DNA of 16,763 nt, taken from NCBI GenBank assembly GCA_031268115.1, contig JAIRXV010000027.1, forward strand, positions 1-16,763, in the 5' to 3' direction. Position 1 is the stretch's first letter; each line of letters begins with the position of its first letter. Positions 6,635 to 14,474 of this stretch are shown here, in pieces. The translations under genes and the position numbers were made by a program. This stretch comes from Bifidobacteriaceae bacterium (lineage in GTDB: Bacteria > Actinomycetota > Actinomycetes > Actinomycetales > WQXJ01). The notes under the pieces were generated by a model. That model made no database searches and was not told the origin of the DNA. It saw nothing but the letters and a program-made list of their open reading frames with translations.

Positions 6635-9600
6635 TCAACGCCGCTCGCCACGTGTCGACGCGGCCGCGATGGCGCGGCGGATTCGCTGCTCGGAAACCGG
6701 GTGGGCCGTGCCCAACTGCTGGGCGAACAATGAGACGCGTAGCTCCTCGATCATCCACGGGATTTCACGCAGCGCCGGCGGCTCCACCGCCCCAGGCGCC
6801 AATCCGACGACCGCTGCGCGGTACGCCTCCCACATTTGCTCCACCAGCCAAATGCCCTGTTGTTCGCGCGCCTTAGTGGAGCCCAAATGGTCCAGCCGTT
6901 GGGCGTCCGCCGCGGCGTAGCGCCGCAAGCTGGGCAGCCGCTCCTCACCTGCTCGGGTCACGAAACCCGGTGCCACTAGTGCGTCGAGATGCCGGCGGAT
7001 ATCCGCCACCGAGTTCAGTGCCGCCATTTCGGTGCCGTCCCCCAGCCTGACCTCAACGCCGTGAACCGCCCGCAGGACCTCAGCCACCGCGAGCGCAATC
7101 CGGTACACCCGATCCTCAAGCCGGTCCAGCAGGTGCCCGCGCAGAATGGCATATCCGCCTTGGGTTCGCGGAACGCCGCCTTGCTCCGCCATCAAGCTGT
7201 CCACGGCTGCGGACTGAATGTCCCCGATCAGCGCCTCGACGCTGCCACCCCGCCACGACGCCAACGCCAGCTTGGCCGGGTCCGGCAGACGGCTCGTCAC
7301 CCGCCCGGTGGGCAGCCCCAACTCGCGACACAGCAGTGTCCGGACGCCCCTGGCGTGCTGGTCCACCGCCCGCGCCGGATCGGTCACCACTCGCAGCGCA
7401 ACGTGCTCGGCCTCAGCGCCCCGCGGCCCCGCGCCGTCTTCGACCACCAACGCGGGGTACCCACGCGCGGTCACCCCGCCGCCCACATCGACGCGGATCT
7501 CACTCGGCAGATCGCCGAAATCCCACGTGGTCACGCGCTCGCGTTCCCCCGGCCAAGCCACCGCGACTGGCGCCGCGCCGCCGGCAGGGGGAGGGCCGGC
7601 ATCGTCCGCGGTTGGCGCGTCCGCCTGCTCCTGACCGCCTTCCAATCCGCTGGCCTTAGCGACCGCGGCAATAGCCTCACGAATCTCCGGATCCGCCTGG
7701 TGGACTACGGCCGCCAGGTCCAGTCCCGCCGCCATCGTCTCCCCACGCCGGTTCTCAACCGCGAAACGCAACCTGAGATGGTCCGGCACTCGCTCGTAGT
7801 TCCAGGCCTCCGGGGGGACGATGACGTCCCTCGTCTCGCGAAACACCTTTCCCAACGCCTCGGTCAAGGGTGGGATGCGTCCCGAAGGCTCGCGCCAATC
7901 CGCTATCTCCCCGAGTTGGGCGACAGCCGCCCGCGCGGTGTCCGGAGCGGGCACGAGGTGGACCCGCTCGCGTTTGGGGAGGGACTTGATCAGCGCCGCC
8001 ACGAGATCGGCGCGTAGGCCAGGGACTTGCCAATCGAATCCGTCGGGCGGAATCTGGTTGGCGATCGCGATAGGGATGTGGACGGTGGCGCCATCGCGCG
8101 CGCTGCCGGGGGCGAATTCGTAGGTCACTGAAAGCCTGAAGTCCCCAGCGATCCACACGTCCGGGAATCCGTGTCCCAACTGCGGCTGAGCCTGCGGGCC
8201 GAGCGTCTCGACGCTCAACGTCAGCAGCTCCGGATCGCGCCCTCTGGCCTTCTTCCACCAGGCATCGAACCGTCGCGCCGACGTTGCGGACGCGGGAACG
8301 CGGGCGTCGTAGAACGCGAACAGCTCCTCAGGATCCACGGCCAGGGACCGGTTCCGAGTGCGTTGAACCAGCTGCTCGGCCTGCTCCAGCAGCTCCCGGT
8401 TGGCGTGGAAGAAGCGGTGGTGGGTACGCCACTCGCCATCGACCAGGGCGCGGCGGATGAACAGTTCCCGCGCCTGACCTGGGTCGGTCCGCTCCAACGG
8501 AACGGCCCGCGACGGAACGATCGCCAACCCATACAGCAGCACCTTCTCGCTGACGATGGCGGCCCCCCGCTTCGCGGACCAGCGCGGCTCGGCGTAGACC
8601 CGCCGTACCAAATCCCCGGCTGGCGCCTCCGCCCACGCTGGGTCGATCCCGGCCACGTCCCGGGCCCACAGCCGGGAGGTCTCAACGAGTTCGGCCGCCA
8701 TGATCCAGGGGGGCGGAGAAACGGAGAGAGGGGAGCCGGGGAAGATCGCGAACCGGGTGCCGCGCGCCCCGACGTATTCGTTGCGGCTGGGACGCCGAGA
8801 CCGGCGGTCGCGGGCATCGGGGCCGCGGGCCGGGGCCGGTTTGGAGCCCACGGCGGTGTCAGCGCGCATCCCGATCTGCGACAGCAACCCTGGCAGGAGC
8901 GCCCGGTGGATGGCGGAGGCATCCCAGGTGAGAGTGAGCGGGTTAGCGCCGGGTGCGGACGGGCGGGAGATATCCCCGCGGGGCGCCGGCGTCAAACCCA
9001 GCGGTTTGACGATCCGCCGCAACTGCGTTACCAAATCCTGCCATTCCCGAATACGCAAATAGTTGAGGAACTCCGCTCGCACGGCGCGTCGAAAAGCACT
9101 CGACGATAGTTCTCGCCGAGAATCGCGCAAGTATTCCCACAGATTTAAATAGGTCAAGAAATCCGATTTCGAGTCAGCGAACCTGGCATGCGCGGCGTCA
9201 GCTTCGCCGCGACGGTCGATTGGCCGTTCGCGTACGTCTTGAATCGAAAGTGCGGCAGCTAGAATCGTTGCCTCACGCACCACCCCCAGCTTCCCGGCTT
9301 CCACTATCATCCGCGCGAGACGAGGGTCGATTGGGATTTCCGCCATAGTGTGGCCGATGCCGGTCAAGGCCATCCGTCCCCGCGGCCCGGCCTTGGCGCT
9401 TCCTCCCTTGCCTGAATCCGCTGCGGCGATGGCTCCGAGTTCGGCCAGGAGCGCCATTCCGTCGCGCACACCGCGCGGGTCTGGCGGTTGCACGAATGGG
9501 AACGCGGAAATGTCCGTCGGCGAGGCCGCCACCCCCACCGCGATCATCCGCAGAATCACCGACGCCAGCGATGTGCGTAGGATCTCCGGCTCGGTGTACT

Positions 9601-10804
9601 CCGGGCGGGCACCGAAGTCTTCCTCGGAGTAAAGGCGGATGCAAATGCCGTCTGCCAGGCGCCCGCACCGTCCGGCCCGCTGGTTCGCGCTGGCCTGGGA
9701 AATCGCCTCGATGGGCAGGCGTTGAACTTTTGTCGCCTTGGAGTAGCGCGAGATGCGCGCGGTGCCCGGATCGACCACGTAGTGGATTCCTGGGACCGTC
9801 AGCGAGGTCTCCGCGATGTTCGTGGCAAGCACAACCCGCCGCGCGGCATGGGCCTCGAATACCCGGTGCTGCTCGGCCGCGGAAAGCCGTGTATATAGCG
9901 GCAGCACCTCGACGTTCGCCGTACCGGCCCCGCCTCGCGGGCCCGTCTTGGCCTTGCCGACCACGGCTGCACCTAAATCGTCTACCAGGGCGTCGGCAGC
10001 GTCCCGGATCTCGCGTTCGCCTGAGCAGAACACAAGAATGTCCCCGGGCCCTTCGCGCATCAATTCGCGGACCGCCTCGACAATACCTGTCGGCTGATCC
10101 CACGGCGTCGGCTCAACATCGAGGGGGTGGTAGCGTATTTCCACTGGGAAGGTCCGTCCGGTGACTTCTACGATTGGGGCGGGAACGCCATCGTGCGCGA
10201 AATGTTTCGCGAACAACTGCGAATCGATAGTGGCGGAAGTAATGATCAGCTTCAGGTCCGGCCGCGTCGGTGCCAGGTTAGTGAGGTATCCAAGGAGGAA
10301 ATCGATGTTGAGCGAGCGCTCATGGGCTTCGTCTACTATAATCGTATCGTACGCCCACAACTGGGGATCTCGCTGGATTTCGGCCAGCAGAATGCCGTCT
10401 GTCATCACTTTGACCATTGTGGAATCACTGGATGTATCGGTGAAACGAACCTGGTAACCGACCACTTCCCCGAGCGGCGTGTCCAACTCTTCGGCTATCC
10501 GCTCCGCCACCGTCCGCGCGGCTATCCGCCGCGGCTGCGTATGTCCAATTTGCCCCACCCGCCCACGTCCCAGTTCCAACAGAATCTTGGGCAGTTGCGT
10601 GGTCTTGCCGGACCCGGTTTCCCCGGCGACAATCACGACTTGGTTGGCGTATATAGCCGAAGCGATTTCCTCGCGCCGCCTCGAAACTGGCAAGGCCGGC
10701 GGGTAGACAATCTGCGGCAGGACAATGCCGGCCCTCGCGGCCATCCGTCGCACCGCCTCACCGCGGGGCGGCCGCCGGCCGCCTTGGGGCTCTCGTGGAC
10801 TCAC
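6635..10804 (-). CDS. hrpA: ATP-dependent RNA helicase HrpA (DEAH-box)
   Basis: This 1389-aa DEAH/RHA helicase matches the length and layout of bacterial HrpA. Motif I is GETGSGKTT (61-69), motif Ia includes TQPRRIAA, motif II is DEAH (158-161), motif III is SAT (190-192), and motif VI is QRAGRCGR (375-382). HA2 and OB-fold regions follow (about 400-650), then a long C-terminal region of the DUF3418/HrpA type. HrpA acts in the cytoplasm; in E. coli it is linked to mRNA processing and rescue of stalled ribosomes. Two short Gly/Lys/Pro-rich loops sharing GPRG (about 283-295 and 464-477) look like flexible, RNA-contacting insertions. The GTG start at 10804 has only a weak ribosome site. A later ATG (residue 21) would still keep the whole helicase core. 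It is monocistronic, with no functional link to its neighbours visible. Confidence 0.95.
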   Translation of the reverse strand: MSPREPQGGRRPPRGEAVRRMAARAGIVLPQIVYPPALPVSRRREEIASAIYANQVVIVAGETGSGKTTQLPKILLELGRGRVGQIGHTQPRRIAARTVAERIAEELDTPLGEVVGYQVRFTDTSSDSTMVKVMTDGILLAEIQRDPQLWAYDTIIVDEAHERSLNIDFLLGYLTNLAPTRPDLKLIITSATIDSQLFAKHFAHDGVPAPIVEVTGRTFPVEIRYHPLDVEPTPWDQPTGIVEAVRELMREGPGDILVFCSGEREIRDAADALVDDLGAAVVGKAKTGPRGGAGTANVEVLPLYTRLSAAEQHRVFEAHAARRVVLATNIAETSLTVPGIHYVVDPGTARISRYSKATKVQRLPIEAISQASANQRAGRCGRLADGICIRLYSEEDFGARPEYTEPEILRTSLASVILRMIAVGVAASPTDISAFPFVQPPDPRGVRDGMALLAELGAIAAADSGKGGSAKAGPRGRMALTGIGHTMAEIPIDPRLARMIVEAGKLGVVREATILAAALSIQDVRERPIDRRGEADAAHARFADSKSDFLTYLNLWEYLRDSRRELSSSAFRRAVRAEFLNYLRIREWQDLVTQLRRIVKPLGLTPAPRGDISRPSAPGANPLTLTWDASAIHRALLPGLLSQIGMRADTAVGSKPAPARGPDARDRRSRRPSRNEYVGARGTRFAIFPGSPLSVSPPPWIMAAELVETSRLWARDVAGIDPAWAEAPAGDLVRRVYAEPRWSAKRGAAIVSEKVLLYGLAIVPSRAVPLERTDPGQARELFIRRALVDGEWRTHHRFFHANRELLEQAEQLVQRTRNRSLAVDPEELFAFYDARVPASATSARRFDAWWKKARGRDPELLTLSVETLGPQAQPQLGHGFPDVWIAGDFRLSVTYEFAPGSARDGATVHIPIAIANQIPPDGFDWQVPGLRADLVAALIKSLPKRERVHLVPAPDTARAAVAQLGEIADWREPSGRIPPLTEALGKVFRETRDVIVPPEAWNYERVPDHLRLRFAVENRRGETMAAGLDLAAVVHQADPEIREAIAAVAKASGLEGGQEQADAPTADDAGPPPAGGAAPVAVAWPGERERVTTWDFGDLPSEIRVDVGGGVTARGYPALVVEDGAGPRGAEAEHVALRVVTDPARAVDQHARGVRTLLCRELGLPTGRVTSRLPDPAKLALASWRGGSVEALIGDIQSAAVDSLMAEQGGVPRTQGGYAILRGHLLDRLEDRVYRIALAVAEVLRAVHGVEVRLGDGTEMAALNSVADIRRHLDALVAPGFVTRAGEERLPSLRRYAAADAQRLDHLGSTKAREQQGIWLVEQMWEAYRAAVVGLAPGAVEPPALREIPWMIEELRVSLFAQQLGTAHPVSEQRIRRAIAAASTRGERR

Positions 10805-10863
10805 CGGCCCATTGTCCCGGACCCTAGGCGTGCTTGGTGTTCGCGTTGCTGACGTTTGAGTCG

Positions 10864-10882
10864 ACTTTCCGAGATGGAAAGT
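10864..10882. promoter_or_regulatory. Inverted repeat upstream of the helicase gene
   Basis: Perfect 7-bp arms ACTTTCC and GGAAAGT flank GAGAT. The repeat lies about 60 bp upstream of the hrpA start and has no T-run on either side, so an operator or cold/heat-type regulatory site is as likely as a terminator. No regulator is known from the context. Confidence 0.3.
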
Positions 10883-10914
10883 GGGGGATGGGTTGGCGGT
10901 TCGGGGTGAAGCGT

Positions 10915-10950
10915 CTGTCGGGAACGGCGCCCGGAACGCCGCGGTCCCAG
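10915..10950 (-). terminator. Bulged hairpin downstream of the 3' motif of the galactanase gene
   Basis: Read in the galactanase direction, CT plus GGGA pair with TCCC plus AG (with a bulge), and the core CGGCG/CGCCG (10925-10929 with 10937-10941) closes a 7-nt loop. There is no U-tract, which is usual for GC-rich actinobacteria. It starts about 6 nt after the conserved 3' motif and is the second terminator-like structure behind this gene. Confidence 0.4.
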
Positions 10951-10955
10951 ATGCC

Positions 10956-10977
10956 AGCTGCGGCGTTTCAGCTGGTC
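10956..10977 (-). repeat. 3' motif copy 1 (downstream of galactanase)
   Basis: In the transcript direction this reads GACCAG-CT-GAAACG-CC-GCAG-CT. It begins 135 nt after the galactanase stop and matches the copy at 15960-15981 at 20 of 22 positions. In this copy CCAGCTG can pair locally with CAGCTGG (10969-10975 with 10954-10960). It is followed by GGCATC and then the hairpin at 10915-10950. Confidence 0.7.
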
Positions 10978-11013
10978 CAGGCTTTGCTCTTCCGAACGGA
11001 CGCGGTTCCTATC

Positions 11014-11056
11014 CGGTCCCGGTCCACTGCGAGAGGAGGGCGGTGGACCGGGACCG
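11014..11056 (-). terminator. Strong hairpin terminator behind the galactanase gene
   Basis: A perfect 14-bp inverted repeat, CGGTCCCGGTCCAC (11014-11027) against its complement at 11043-11056, encloses a 15-nt loop. It lies 57 nt after the galactanase stop. The stem is almost all G/C and no U-run follows, as expected for many actinobacterial terminators. Confidence 0.72.
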
Positions 11057-11112
11057 AGATCGGGGCGGAAAGAGCGGTCAGCTTGGCGGGAGGGCGCCTT
11101 CTCGGTGCGGCA

Positions 11113-14100
11113 TCAGCGAATCGGGCCGGTTGGCGCGGAGACCCGTGCCACCGGATCGGAGCCGGGTTTGGACACGGTCACCTTGACCCGGATCTTCTTG
11201 CCAAGATCGGCTTTGGTCAACGTGTAGGTCGCCTTGACCGCCTTGGCGATTGGTTTACCCCCCCGGTACCACCGGTAGGTGAGTTCCGTCCCAGCTTGCG
11301 AGAGCTTTACTGCGGCGCGCAGGCGTTTGCCTACCGCCTTGACCCCCTTGACTACTGGTTTGGACGCGGCCAGTGCGACCTTGGGAGCGGCCACGGGCGC
11401 GACGGCCATCGGGGCGCCTGACGGGGTGGCCGGAACGTCACCTGACGGGGTGGCCGGAACGTCGACTGCGTCACCCGATGCGCCGCCCCGATCGCCGCCC
11501 AATGCCGCGCCGCCCAATGCCGCGCCGCCCAACGCCGCGCCGGCGAGGCCGCTGCCCGCCCCCTCCGCCCCGTCGGCGGAGCCGACTGGAGTCTCAATCG
11601 GCAACACGGCAAGCGCCACCAGAGGCGCCGTCCGGATCGTCCCCGCCTGCGCCGCGGTGGGCGGGCGCAGGCGGGCGCCGGCAAGTAACGTAAGCAGGTC
11701 GGTTCGGGCCGCCGCGACCTGCCCGTCCGTAGCGTTGAGGTCCTCTCGCACTGCGTTCGCGCGATCGAGCGCGGACGCCAGCCCGGCCACTGTGCTTGGC
11801 ACGAAGTGATCCAGCACTTCGGTCATTGCCATCGCAATGGAAATGGCTTCGATGAGACCGCCCTTGACGGCACGAACAGTGAGGCCGCCGATGGCGTCCG
11901 TCAACTCGGTGGCAGCATCCTCCAACTCGTAGAGCGACGCGTCGCCGCTGGCAGCGAGGGCGGCGGCGACGCTGGCGGCCGTCTCCACGCGGGTCCAGGA
12001 CGTTGGCGTGTATTGGGCTTCGACCAGCGTGCCGACGAAGTCCACCAACGCTATGGCCGCAGCGGGATCGCCCTTCGGATGGACGCGTTGGATCGCGGAG
12101 AGGAGCGAGTCGGTGGCCGTGGCGACTGCCGCATCGGTCAGTTCGCCCCCACCGGACAGGAGCGTGGCGGCCGCTTGGGCGGCCGCGGCCAAACCGGGCA
12201 GGTGCGTCGAGACATAGCTGCTGGGCTCGGCCAGGATCGCGTTGGCGCCGTCGATCAGTGCGTTCAACACCGTGGTGTCGACGGCCTCCACGAGTCCGGC
12301 GGCGGCGGTGTTGAACGCCGCCAACGCGTCAGCGAGATCGGTCGCGGAGACTTCCGCCGGGTTGGCGAGCAACGCGCGAGCATCGGCCAGCGCCAATGCC
12401 ATCCGCGCGAAGCTGGCCGCCGTGTAGTAGCTGGCGTTGCTTTCGTATTGGGCAAACAGGTTGACGGCGGATTCGAGGATCGCCAACTCTTCGGCCTGGG
12501 CGCGCGGCTCAAGGGCCGCAGCGGCGGCGGCCAGTGTCCCTACGGCATCGTCTATGGCGGCAGTCGAAGGACGGGTCTGGGCGAGGACCGATTCGGCGTT
12601 CTCCATCGCGGCGGCGAAGGCCCCCCAAGTGGAGGCCGTGTAGCCGCTCGGCGCCGCGGCGAACCGCTGGGCGTTCTGGTCGTACAGATCCTGAAGGGGA
12701 CCCACTGGCGCGGGCACAACGGTCAAAGTCAACGTGACCGCACGCCCAACGCCCAACGCATCAGGGGTGCCGCCTGTCACCACGGCACCGTTGTAGCGCC
12801 CGGCGTACCCGGCGATGGTGTAGGTGCCGACACCCGCATTGCGCGCGGCGGTGACTTGCGCGGCCGTCCAGACGGCGGGGAGCAGACGAGTCGAACCGTT
12901 CGACAATTCAACTGCCACCACATTCGGCACGGCGAAATCGCCAACCGGCACTGTGACGGTAGGCGAAGCTGCGCCCACAATCGTCACCTGGGTGCTGCCC
13001 GTGCGCAAGAGGTTGAAGATGTCTGCGGTCGGCAGGGGATTACCCGAATAGTCGAATAGGGCGCGGTGTTCGCAGTCGCCGCCGCCAAACCATTGCCCGG
13101 CATCGTTCGGATCGTATTCAGCGGCATAGCTGGTGGCCCAGCCGCTGCCGTATTGCTCCCATAGCGGGCGGTTCGCGGCGGCGGTGGTCCCCACCGGGAT
13201 CCAAGCTGGCTCCCACAGGAACACGCCCGCACCCTTGGCTCCAATTCCGGCTATACCAGCGACGATGTCATGGATGAAGTCGGCCTGTGTCTGGATGCGC
13301 GCGGGCGTCCAGGGGGCCGTGGCCGAACCGGTGTTGCTCCAGCCGTCGCCGTTGTTCGTTGTGAACATATAGGACGTCTCGAAAACAGCGACCCGCTTGT
13401 TGTAGGTGTTTGCGATCGTGGCCAACTGGGACGTTAAGTTGGCGATTGTGCCGTGCCAGAACGGATAGTAGGAGGAGCCGAAAACGTCGTAGTCGACGTC
13501 GTAATCGTCGAGCATCTTGGTGAAGGCCGCATATGCTCCGGAACGCTGCGGATCGGAGATGTGAACCGCGACAAGGATGCCTGGATCGACCTCGCGGACA
13601 GCTCGTGCCCCGGCCTTGATCAGGGACGTGAAGTTGGCTTGGCCGCCGGTGCCGCTAGAAGAGACGCCGCAAATCGAGCCGTTGGTTTCGTTGCCGATCT
13701 GCACCATGGCGACATTGCCGCCGGCCGCGCGGATCGAGCGGACAGATGCCTTGGTGAACTCGTAGATCGCGGTGGCTTTCTGTTCGACGCTGAAGCCCTG
13801 CCACGCTTTGGGAACCATCTGTTTGCCGGGATCGGCCCAGAAGTCGGAGTAATGGAAGTTGAGCAGCACTTTCATACCCGCGTCGGTGGCTCGCTTGGCC
13901 ATGATCGCGGCCCTGGCCACGTCCGTGTTGCCGCCGCCGTAGCCGCGGCCCTCAGCGTCCCAAGGATCGTTCCAGATGCGGATCCGGGCGTAGTTGACTC
14001 CGCCATCGGCGAGGACTTGGAACAGGTCTGCCACTTGGCCGTTCCTGTCGTAGAACCTGACCCCGCTCTCCTCCAACGAGAGGACGGAGGACACATCCAC

Positions 14101-14271
14101 CCCCTGTATGAAATCGTCCGCTATCCCCTCGACCTTCTGGACGGCTACCAGAGAAGGTACGGGATCTCCTGGGGCTGCGTTCGCTGGACCTTCCGCCACG
14201 ACCCCTAGACCCAGAGTCAAGGCAGCTGCGCAAGCGACCCCAAGGATCGCATGTGTTTGTTTTGCTGTCAT
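11113..14271 (-). CDS. Secreted GH53 endo-beta-1,4-galactanase, multidomain
   Basis: This 1052-aa exported enzyme is predicted to cut beta-1,4-galactan side chains of pectin (arabinogalactan type I) outside the cell. A signal peptide spans residues 1 to about 32 (ANA-AP cleavage). The GH53 domain (about 54-425) has GVDVSSV, RIRIWNDPWD, acid/base Glu195 in QIGNETNGS, and nucleophile Glu298 in VFETSYMF. A Big_4-like domain follows (about 437-520, with the family's WTAAQV segment). Then come about five FIVAR-like helical modules (about 528-588, 598-661, 668-727, 737-797, 806-863). Next is a low-complexity linker with GAALG and DVPATPSG repeats (910-952), and a basic Ig-like tail (about 963-1052, TYRWYRGGKPI...TLTKADLGKKI). 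No LPXTG or transmembrane anchor is seen, so it is shed or held non-covalently, perhaps by the basic tail. The ATG has AAAGGAAAG upstream. It has its own promoter and terminators. Confidence 0.93.
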   Translation of the reverse strand: MTAKQTHAILGVACAAALTLGLGVVAEGPANAAPGDPVPSLVAVQKVEGIADDFIQGVDVSSVLSLEESGVRFYDRNGQVADLFQVLADGGVNYARIRIWNDPWDAEGRGYGGGNTDVARAAIMAKRATDAGMKVLLNFHYSDFWADPGKQMVPKAWQGFSVEQKATAIYEFTKASVRSIRAAGGNVAMVQIGNETNGSICGVSSSGTGGQANFTSLIKAGARAVREVDPGILVAVHISDPQRSGAYAAFTKMLDDYDVDYDVFGSSYYPFWHGTIANLTSQLATIANTYNKRVAVFETSYMFTTNNGDGWSNTGSATAPWTPARIQTQADFIHDIVAGIAGIGAKGAGVFLWEPAWIPVGTTAAANRPLWEQYGSGWATSYAAEYDPNDAGQWFGGGDCEHRALFDYSGNPLPTADIFNLLRTGSTQVTIVGAASPTVTVPVGDFAVPNVVAVELSNGSTRLLPAVWTAAQVTAARNAGVGTYTIAGYAGRYNGAVVTGGTPDALGVGRAVTLTLTVVPAPVGPLQDLYDQNAQRFAAAPSGYTASTWGAFAAAMENAESVLAQTRPSTAAIDDAVGTLAAAAAALEPRAQAEELAILESAVNLFAQYESNASYYTAASFARMALALADARALLANPAEVSATDLADALAAFNTAAAGLVEAVDTTVLNALIDGANAILAEPSSYVSTHLPGLAAAAQAAATLLSGGGELTDAAVATATDSLLSAIQRVHPKGDPAAAIALVDFVGTLVEAQYTPTSWTRVETAASVAAALAASGDASLYELEDAATELTDAIGGLTVRAVKGGLIEAISIAMAMTEVLDHFVPSTVAGLASALDRANAVREDLNATDGQVAAARTDLLTLLAGARLRPPTAAQAGTIRTAPLVALAVLPIETPVGSADGAEGAGSGLAGAALGGAALGGAALGGDRGGASGDAVDVPATPSGDVPATPSGAPMAVAPVAAPKVALAASKPVVKGVKAVGKRLRAAVKLSQAGTELTYRWYRGGKPIAKAVKATYTLTKADLGKKIRVKVTVSKPGSDPVARVSAPTGPIR
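11417..11464. repeat. 24-bp tandem repeat, two copies, within the galactanase gene
   Basis: CCTGACGGGGTGGCC-GGAACGTCA occurs twice in tandem (11417-11440 and 11441-11464), differing only at the last base. On the coding strand it encodes two copies of DVPATPSG, a Pro/Thr-rich spacer before the C-terminal Ig-like domain. In-frame copy-number change would lengthen or shorten the linker without a frameshift. Confidence 0.85.
11501..11545. repeat. 15-bp tandem repeat, about three copies, within the galactanase gene
   Basis: AATGCCGCGCCGCCC is repeated exactly at 11501-11515 and 11516-11530, with a diverged third copy at 11531-11545. It encodes GAALG units in the flexible linker after the FIVAR modules. 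Its length is a multiple of three, so slippage keeps the frame. Confidence 0.85.
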
Positions 14272-14374
14272 GGGCGCTTTCCTTTCTTAGCCTCGATGTC
14301 ACGCCTCCCCGCAGGTGAGTGCCCTGCATGGAGGCCGGTACGGGCACCGTCCGCTCGGCGGGAAACTACCAAAA

Positions 14375-14388
14375 GCACACCGATGTGC
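14375..14388. promoter_or_regulatory. Candidate operator for the galactanase promoter
   Basis: Perfect arms GCACA and TGTGC flank CCGA. The site spans roughly +6 to +20 relative to the predicted galactanase start point, a classical repressor position. Together with CACATGTG at 14431-14438 it brackets the promoter. The two share the TGTG/CACA core. Binding by a LacI- or other sugar-responsive regulator is an inference; no such gene is in the window. Confidence 0.35.
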
Positions 14389-14400
14389 ACGGCAGGCGCC

Positions 14401-14430
14401 AGTCTATCCCGACATATTCGCGCATAACAA
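14401..14430 (-). promoter_or_regulatory. Putative sigma70-type promoter of the galactanase gene
   Basis: On the minus strand TTGTTA (14430-14425) and TAGACT (14406-14401) are separated by 18 bp. Both match 4 of 6 consensus positions, and TAGACT fits the actinobacterial TANNNT form. The predicted 5' UTR would be about 120 nt. Confidence 0.45.
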
Positions 14431-14474
14431 CACATGTGCCACCTGTCGTTGAGTCGGTCGCTAAGGTGGACCCC

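Larger units (their letters stand above)
10805..11112. other. Intergenic region between galactanase 3' end and helicase start
   Basis: About 308 bp without a gene. Nearest the galactanase it holds a strong 14-bp hairpin (11014-11056), then a copy of the 3' motif (10956-10977), a second bulged hairpin (10915-10950), and a 7-bp inverted repeat ACTTTCC/GGAAAGT (10864-10882, 5-nt loop) some 60 bp before the helicase start. The helicase promoter must lie in the last 100-150 bp. TAGGGT at about 10821-10826 on the minus strand fits a TANNNT -10 box, but no matching -35 was found. Confidence 0.6.
14272..14474. promoter_or_regulatory. Divergent promoter region of the galactanase and FAD oxidoreductase genes
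   Basis: 203 bp separate the two divergent starts. It holds the galactanase promoter candidate (14401-14430), the palindrome CACATGTG (14431-14438) directly behind its -35 box, and the inverted repeat GCACA-CCGA-TGTGC (14375-14388) just after the predicted transcription start. The oxidoreductase has a clear ribosome site (AAGGTGG), but no convincing -35/-10 of its own was found, so its promoter is unassigned. Confidence 0.55.

Noticed and set aside
6989..9109. Long plus-strand frames (342 and 312 codons) antisense to hrpA
   Set aside because: They are Arg/Pro/Gly-rich shadows of the helicase's codon bias, without domains or ribosome sites.
10956..11000. Resemblance of the sequence before motif copy 1 (GAGCAAAGCC) to part of the c-di-GMP-I (GEMM) riboswitch
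   Set aside because: The match is short, the other conserved helices and the tetraloop-receptor pattern are missing, it lies downstream of a gene, and the other two copies lack it.
11806..13059. Open frame of 417 codons on the plus strand inside the galactanase gene
   Set aside because: It is antisense to a clearly coding region, has low-complexity Arg/Gly-rich composition and no recognisable domain. Long antisense frames are expected in GC-rich codon-biased DNA.
14319..14474. 52-codon N-terminal extension of the FAD oxidoreductase
   Set aside because: It crosses the divergent promoter region and has no ribosome site, while the ATG at 14475 has AAGGTGG.
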